A stretch of DNA of 64,000 nt, from assembly GCA_947561395.2 (NCBI GenBank), contig OX387189.1:19592329-19656328 (forward strand), given 5' to 3'. The translations under genes and the position numbers were made by a program. This document shows, in pieces, positions 58,567-64,000 of this stretch; positions within the stretch are counted from its first letter, which is position 1, and each line of letters starts with the position of its first letter. Under the pieces are notes generated by a model. It searched no databases, was not told the origin of the DNA, and saw only the letters and a list, made by a program, of their open reading frames with translations. This stretch comes from Buxus sempervirens. Lineage: Eukaryota > Streptophyta > Magnoliopsida > Buxales > Buxaceae.

Positions 58567-59254
58567 ACAATCATTTGAAAATTAAATGCTGCCGCGAATT
58601 TGTCGGGCGATCGGCGCGAATCTCGCGCGAAAATCTTCTTGTATCCGGTCCTTGAGTCCGGTCATGAAGGGGAGCCAGTGTATCCGGTTTATTTGACCGG
58701 ATACAAATCGGAAAATTACGGATTTGCCCTTCGACTTGACCGATTCGACCGATTTGACACTTTTGGATATCTACGGATCGCCCGTACGAATTTTTGATAT
58801 TTAAGATTTAGTCCCTGAGATATTTTGCTGCGTTGGCTGTCACGTGTGCAGTTCCTGCGCCACGTGTGCAGTTTCTGGCTTTGCTGCTCGGAAGCTTCGA
58901 CAGATCATATCTCCTTTATCCGAACTCCGATTTGAGCAAATTCAATTGCATTAAACTCGTATTGGAGCCCTCTATTTAATGACATAGGGCTAAACACTTG
59001 GCACGGGGTTCGAGGAAAAGTCAAATTTTGGCCTTTCCTTAAGTTTGACCGCCCGCAGAACCTTCATCTGGACTCCGATTCCTGCAAACCCAGTTGCGTT
59101 GGACTCGTGTCGGGATTCTCTATCCATTGAGCTAAAGCAAGGTGGCCAAATTTTATTTGATTAAAAGGTCAACTTTTCACTCTTCAGGATTAGACTTTTT
59201 AGCCGGGTTTTGCATTTCTGGTTTTTCTGGGAGCGCAAAAATGAGGTGCTTACA

Positions 59255-59302
59255 AGGCCCTTAAAATTTGTTTACCTACACCCCCAAATTGGCTTACCTA
59301 CA
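59255..59302 (+). repeat. GGTACC-type array, continued
   Basis: Resumes after LTR G with weak units (GTTTACCTACACCCCCAAAT, GGCTTACCTACA) and is cut again by LTR J. The rest should lie beyond the window. Confidence 0.6.
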
Positions 59303-62022
59303 TGTAAAACCCCGAATTAAATATGAATATTTGGAATGTTAATGAATTTATCGAAATAATTGGAGATTTAATGTAGAGCATATGATTTGGGGTATTTTTA
59401 TTCATCCGGAATTTATAATTGATTAAGAATGATAAGGAGAATAAATTTGGAAATTTTAGAAGAAATATAATGGGTAGATATGAAATTCTCAAGAAAAGGG
59501 TACTTTGGTCAATTCCTACTAATTATTGGTAAATAATTAAATAGTTTAATTAAATTATTATTATTATTAGACTTGAGAAATTACGTTAGACTGAAGTTGG
59601 GTTGATTTAAGTATAAATAGTGAAATTTATAACTGAACAAGTGAGGAAAAGGGCGTATTAGTAATTATAGTTGATTATGAGCTTTAAGTTGAGGAAAAGA
59701 GGAGTTTTCGGGTGTTTTGGTAATATTTAAAAATAGGGGAAATAATTAGCACAAAAATTAGGAAAGATAGAAGTTTCTCTTATTTAGAATTAAGAGGGAA
59801 GAGTTAGAAAGAGGAGTTGTGAAAGAATAGGAAAGCTTTTAAGTGAGATTAGGAAACCTAGTGGGATTAGTTAGAAAGTTTCCTAAACCTTTTAAGACTT
59901 CTATTTTGGGTGAGCCTATAAAAGGGAGGCGTTAGGAAGGAATTAGGGGTTCTTCTAATCAAATTATATAGAGGAAAAAGAGGAGAAAAGAGGGCTCTTA
60001 CGTTTGGGGAATATAAAGAGAGAAGGAGTTGCAGAGAAGTCCGACTAGTAAACTTCGAATGACGATCTACATAGATCTAGTCGTTGGATCGGCCTCAAAT
60101 TTGAAGGTTTTATTCACAACTGGTGGAACTTCAATCTGAACGGTGGAGATGGTGTTCTGAGGCTTCTAGAGGGTGCGATTAGTAATAGAATTTCGGTGAT
60201 AACTTGAAGTTAAGGATTTTGCGTTTTTAGGCAAGTAGTAACACCCCGTTTTGTTTAATCGTTGCATGATTTTAAGTTTAAACGTTTGGGTTTGATCTAG
60301 AATTAATATATAATGATTTGAGATACTAAACCATATATTTTAGAAAGTAGATTTCGTGGGTATGAATGATCTTAGGTTGGGTTTATGAAATCTGTTAAGT
60401 ATGCTTACAAGTGTTGATTTCTAAGGTTTTGATTTACATCGGTATTTTGATTTGTTTAGAATGATTTAATAGGATTTATAGATGATATTAGATGTGTTAG
60501 AAGTGGTTTGAATTGTTGGAATCATGTTTTAAAGAATTAAAAAAGAAGAATTACAAAAATCGGATTTTTAGAATTTGCCACAATTGGGCGAGCGCTTACA
60601 CGATCCCCTGGGCGATCTGGACGAGCATCTCGCCTGTGTTTTTTTAGAAATATTTTCATAGGTCGCCCAACCAGATCGCCTGAGCGATGGGGTTGAGCGA
60701 CTGTTAAAGAATTGTTTTTGAATAGGTCGCCCAACAAAGTTGCCTGGGCGATGGGTTGAGCGACTATTAAAGAACTTGTTTTTGAAGGTCGCTTAGGGGG
60801 ATTGCCTAGTGTAAGCACCTTATTTTTGCACCTCCCTGAAGTGTCGGAAATGAAAACCCTAAAAGACAAGTCAAAACCCTGGGAGTAGAAATTGAATTTC
60901 TGATCAAGCTTGAATCGACTGTCATACTTCATCTCAATGGGTGGGAAATTCTGACACGGTTCCTATACAACTGAGTTTGCCAGAACTGGAGTCCAGACAA
61001 AGAAGTTATGAGCCGGTCAAACCCTTGGAAGCAAAAATTGACTTTCTGCCCAAACCCAGATTAACTGCCATACCTTATCCCGGCGGATAGGAATTTCAGA
61101 CACGGTTCCAACGCAACCGAATTTGCCAGAATCAGTGTCCAGATAAAGGAGTTATGGGTAGAATCAAATCCTAGGGAGCAGTTTTGACTTTCTGCTCGAA
61201 AGCTGAATTGGTTGCCGTACCCTATCTCAATGGATAGAAAATCCCAACACGATTCCGATACAACTGAGTTTGCCAGAATCGGGGTCCTGATGAAGAGGTT
61301 ATGAGTAGATCAAGTGTAATGACCCAGAACCAGGTATGCTTCTCCGAGGCACTCACCTGTCCCTGGTCGTCACGGGTTGGTCTTTCAACCTAGTTGAAAT
61401 ACAGATAATTTAAAATTTTCCTAATGTGAGTGGAAGTGATAGAACAGTTGATGCTTGTGTGTATCAAAGTGTGTATATATAAAATAAATAGCACAAGTCT
61501 CGTGGGCTTCAAAGTTAAATACGAAGACTACTATGGTTATTACAAAAGATAGGAATCTAGTCACTCCTTTCAGTTAGAAGGTTTACAATCCAAAAAGGTA
61601 CAACTAACATGTACAAGAAAAGTAAAGTCCTATGTGGTTCAGTAGAAATCCTCCTCTCTATATACTGGTGCCTTGTCCTTTCCTCTGTCTCCAATCCGGT
61701 CCTTCACACCGGACGTCAACGGCTTTGAAAACAAAACGATAAAACAACTTATGAGACGAATGTCTCAATAAGCAAGACATGCATGATCGATAAAACACAG
61801 TTCATGCTAATATCATTCAGTATAAACCATGACACGCGGGTAGTTGCAATACTAGTTAAATCAATAACAATTTAGTATAATACAATTGGTGTAGTTCGGT
61901 GCTTACGTGAACAATTCAAACAATTATAAGCAATCACACGACAGTTCTTATCACTTTATTATCTAGGTGGTTTATTATATATTGCACATGACCCTATCTA
62001 ATTCCACTGATTTCTCACGGTG

Positions 62023-62110
62023 GGCTAGGCATCCAACGCCGATTACCCTTGACGTATGGGCATCCATGCCGATTCCCCATAGCAATGGGCATCGGCCACC
62101 GATGTTGCTT
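62023..62110. repeat. Tandem GGGCATC-GCCGATT motif
   Basis: Three to four units of about 25 bp with GGCATCCAACGCCGATTACC, GGGCATCCATGCCGATTCCC and GGGCATCGGCCACCGATG. It stands at about the place where other family-2 LTRs carry their own, different tandem repeat. Confidence 0.6.
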
Positions 62111-62175
62111 GGTGCCAGGATGATACAAATAGAACAATGTAACTTGGTCATGGCACTATACATACACACACCCAC

Positions 62176-64000
62176 TGTGCGCATGGTTGCACGGCATGGG
62201 CGTGCCTTCTAAAGGGTAATTCGGGAAGGTTGGAGTTGCCACTGCCGGATGTGGTGTAGGCATACACCCGGGTGCCTAGGTTTTTCTATTTAGGCGGTTT
62301 GCGGCTTGAGATTCTAAGCAAGGTCTCGGTTACTGTTCGGGGAAGTCCGTAGACACCCTGGTCCGCTCCGTCGAATGACGGGTCCTATGGGTTTCCTGGT
62401 TTTGAGTCAACTTTGGTCTATCTCACCCGATTCCTAATCCAGCATGCAAATTTGGTTAAGTCTGGTGGGACCACCTGAGTGGTGTGGGTTCCTTTATTTG
62501 ATTTTATCTTGATTAATTAGGTGATCTGAGTCTGATTGGGTGGGCCCCGTTGGAAAGCCCACAGATTCTTTGATGGGCTAAGTCCAGCCCACATGCCTCT
62601 TGTTAGGCCTCGGTCTAAGCCTAGGAGGCCCTTTAGGCTTTGGTTCAATGAATTGGTTTTACTTAGGATTCAAGTTTAAAATTAAGTTGATTTTCATGCA
62701 AAGTGGGTCTGGATTGACTTTGTGGGCCCCTGGATGGGCCATACAATGGGAACCAAGTGATTTGAATTATCTTGGTTGACCTGTGCCAAAATGGGCTAGG
62801 CACAGGCTTGGGGCCCGTTACCTAGGAAATTAGGGTTTTGACCCTTCAAATACGGTTAATGGGCTTGGTGGGCCCGGTAGGCCCTGGCCCGCAGTCTCGA
62901 CCAAACCACACCTAGTCTAAGCCTGCATGCTTCATTTTGGGCTTTTAGCGGGCCTTGAATGGTGCGGCCCACTCAATTAGCTTATTTCTCTTATATACAT
63001 TCAAGGGAATCTGTCGGGCTTGGTGGGCCCTGTTGGAAAGCCCACTGTGTATCAAATTAGATCGAGTGGTCCGAGTCCCATTTTGGGTTTTCGGGTGACC
63101 CGGAAACCCTATTGGTTCATTTGGTTCAATTAGGAGAGTAAGAATATTGCACAAGACCAAAAAAACAAGAAAATGAAATTTCTGCAATGTAGCCGACCTG
63201 AGTTGTCGGCTACACACTCAAGCATATGTAGCCGGTCTGTGATGTCGGCTACACATATTAAACAGTGTAGCCGACCTCCATGGTTGGCTACAAACAAGAC
63301 TTTGCTGATCTGACCTGAGTTGTCGGATCAACTCACAGCATGTATTTTTAGGGCTTTTCAAAAGGGGGCTAGCTTTTGGGGCTCCCCAACTCACGTGATG
63401 GCAAACTAATGAAACACATAAAGTCCCTCTAAACAACAAACAAGATACATGCCTTAAGCCATGGTGAGTATGTGCATGTGCATATGCATGAACATATGTT
63501 ATATGAGTAAAATAATAACTAAGGAGGATGGGGAAATGGGAAGCGTGGTGTGAGGTTTCTTATGCATGCATATGTATGCTTCATGGAACTTATAATATGC
63601 TGCAATCAAGCTCAAAGACATGCCGAAAAGACCTGATATCATGAATGTAAAAGAAACCAACAAAAGAAAGGATGAAGGGGCTTATACAAGGGGTACATGA
63701 GAATTGAAAGAAAGGGAACAAACTGCCCCATTGAGTGAAAACCAGTAGCAAGATAATAATCTAAAAACCATTAAGAACATGTGTAAGGTGACCCTCTTCC
63801 TCCCATGAAGCCGACCACATATCTTCCCCTTTACCATGGGATTTTCTTTATGCAAAATGGAGAAGAAAAAGTAGAGAAGAGAAACATTAACATGCTAAGA
63901 AAAGAAGAGAATAAGATGCTAAAAAGGGAGTGCACTCCAACATGCTTAGAACATGCTCATTCCAACTTATGATGTACAAAATACCAATGAAAGCTTTACC
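62176..64000 (-). mobile_element. LTR family 1 (LTR I), incomplete at window end
   Basis: The plus strand begins TGTGCGCATGG with left flank CCCAC. It contains the GTCGAATGACGGGTCC block (62368-62383) and the GGTGGGCCCGGTAGGCCC region, as in LTRs B, D and G. The end with the inverted TGTAAGCACC is beyond 64000. Confidence 0.8.
63188..63330. promoter_or_regulatory. Hairpin cluster 2 of LTR I
   Basis: TGTAGCCGAC (63188-63197) and GTCGGCTACA (63205-63214) with loop CTGAGTT are perfect. TGTAGCCGG/TCGGCTACA, TGTAGCCGAC/TTGGCTACA and TGATCTGAC/GTCGGATCA follow, each with a spacer near 7 nt. Confidence 0.75.

Larger units (their letters stand above)
56196..59254 (-). mobile_element. Solo LTR, family 1 (LTR G)
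   Basis: The plus strand begins TGTGCGCGCGTG and ends ATGAGGTGCTTACA. The flanks AGGCC (56191-56195 and 59255-59259) are a perfect TSD. Length 3059 bp, minus strand. The minus-strand TATA box CTATAAATAG is at 58440-58449. No retroelement genes. Confidence 0.9.
59303..64000 (+). mobile_element. LTR family 2 (LTR J), runs off the window
   Basis: Begins TGTAAAACCCCGAATT at 59303 in the GGTACC array (left flank CTACA). A TATA box TATAAAAG is at 59917-59924. A GC-rich cluster at 60590-60800 has GATCCCCTGGGCGATC and repeated GGTCGCCCAAC with GAGCGACT words, as in LTR 3. Family-1 LTR H interrupts it at 60810. The 3' end is outside the window. Confidence 0.75.
60810..64000 (+). mobile_element. LTR family 1 (LTR H), nested in J, incomplete
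   Basis: Begins TGTAAGCACCTTATTTTTGC with left flank CCTAG. The start region matches LTRs C, E and F (repeated CAACTGAGTTTGCCAGAA phrases with TTATGAG). It is cut at 61315 by another LTR, so only about 505 bp of it are directly seen. Confidence 0.75.
61315..64000 (-). mobile_element. LTR (L), family-2-like, nested in H, incomplete
   Basis: Begins TGTAATGACCCAGAACC with left flank TCAAG. It contains GACGAATGTCTCAATAAGCA (61755-61774) and ACATGCATGA, matching the minus-strand start of LTR 1 (GATACGAATATCTCAACAAG). A small tandem motif (GGGCATCCATGCCGATT theme) lies at 62023-62110. It is cut by LTR I at 62176. Confidence 0.6.

Noticed and set aside
1-64000. tRNA, rRNA or snoRNA genes
   Set aside because: I saw no cloverleaf with A and B boxes and no rRNA-like blocks on either strand. 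A covariance-model scan would be decisive.

Overview
This is nuclear DNA of a flowering plant, probably a eudicot, from a gene-poor, repeat-packed region. The signs are: AT-rich background, plant-type LINE reverse transcriptase remnants, FAR1/MULE-type and Ulp1-type transposon genes with GT-AG introns, microsatellites, a 200-N assembly gap, and very many LTRs with 5-bp target-site duplications (TSDs). I see no intact ordinary host gene, no tRNA or rRNA and nothing bacterial. Almost every base can be explained as mobile DNA inserted into older mobile DNA.

Layout. 1-5330: three decayed pieces of LINE (RTE-like) retrotransposon, with a non-LINE insert at 3141-4924 that holds an unrecognised minus-strand coding remnant. 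5423-9086: a long solo LTR. 9087-13358: low-complexity DNA, a small unrecognised exon remnant and a hAT-like MITE. 13359-20541: two more solo LTRs. 20542-20741: gap. 20742-28030: degenerate GGTACC-core tandem arrays flanking a broken FAR1/MULE transposase gene, with a solo LTR inserted in the array. 28235-32160: two divergent transposon-protein genes (PF20167-like) on opposite strands, both broken. 32480-33358: a 0.9-kb foldback whose arms are built of GGTACC repeats. 33665-56034: one minus-strand gene of Ulp1 (C48) protease type with a plant-mobile-domain-like N-terminus, split over 22 kb by three separate LTR insertions. 56130-64000: the matching inverted GGTACC array, itself split by further LTRs that run off the window.

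Two LTR families account for most of the length. Family 1 starts TGTAAGCACCT and ends GTGCGCACA (2.3-3.3 kb; seven complete copies, two partial). Family 2 starts TGTAAAACCCCG and ends GGGCGTTACA (four complete, two partial; possibly Tekay-type chromovirus, from memory). All complete copies are bare LTRs without gag-pol, and most have perfect 5-bp TSDs, so they are best read as solo LTRs. Nesting is at least four deep (Ulp1 element > K > C > D) and probably five deep at the right end (Ulp1 element > J > H > L > I).

The two most interesting signals are: (1) large DNA transposons whose terminal inverted repeats are made of roughly 20-bp units with a GGTACC core, carrying Ulp1-type and PF20167-type genes beside a FAR1-type transposase; and (2) clusters of short hairpins in every complete family-1 LTR, one cluster just upstream of the TATA box and one about 1 kb further into the LTR. 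The arm sequence differs between LTR copies, yet the arms stay complementary, and the loop is usually 7 nt.
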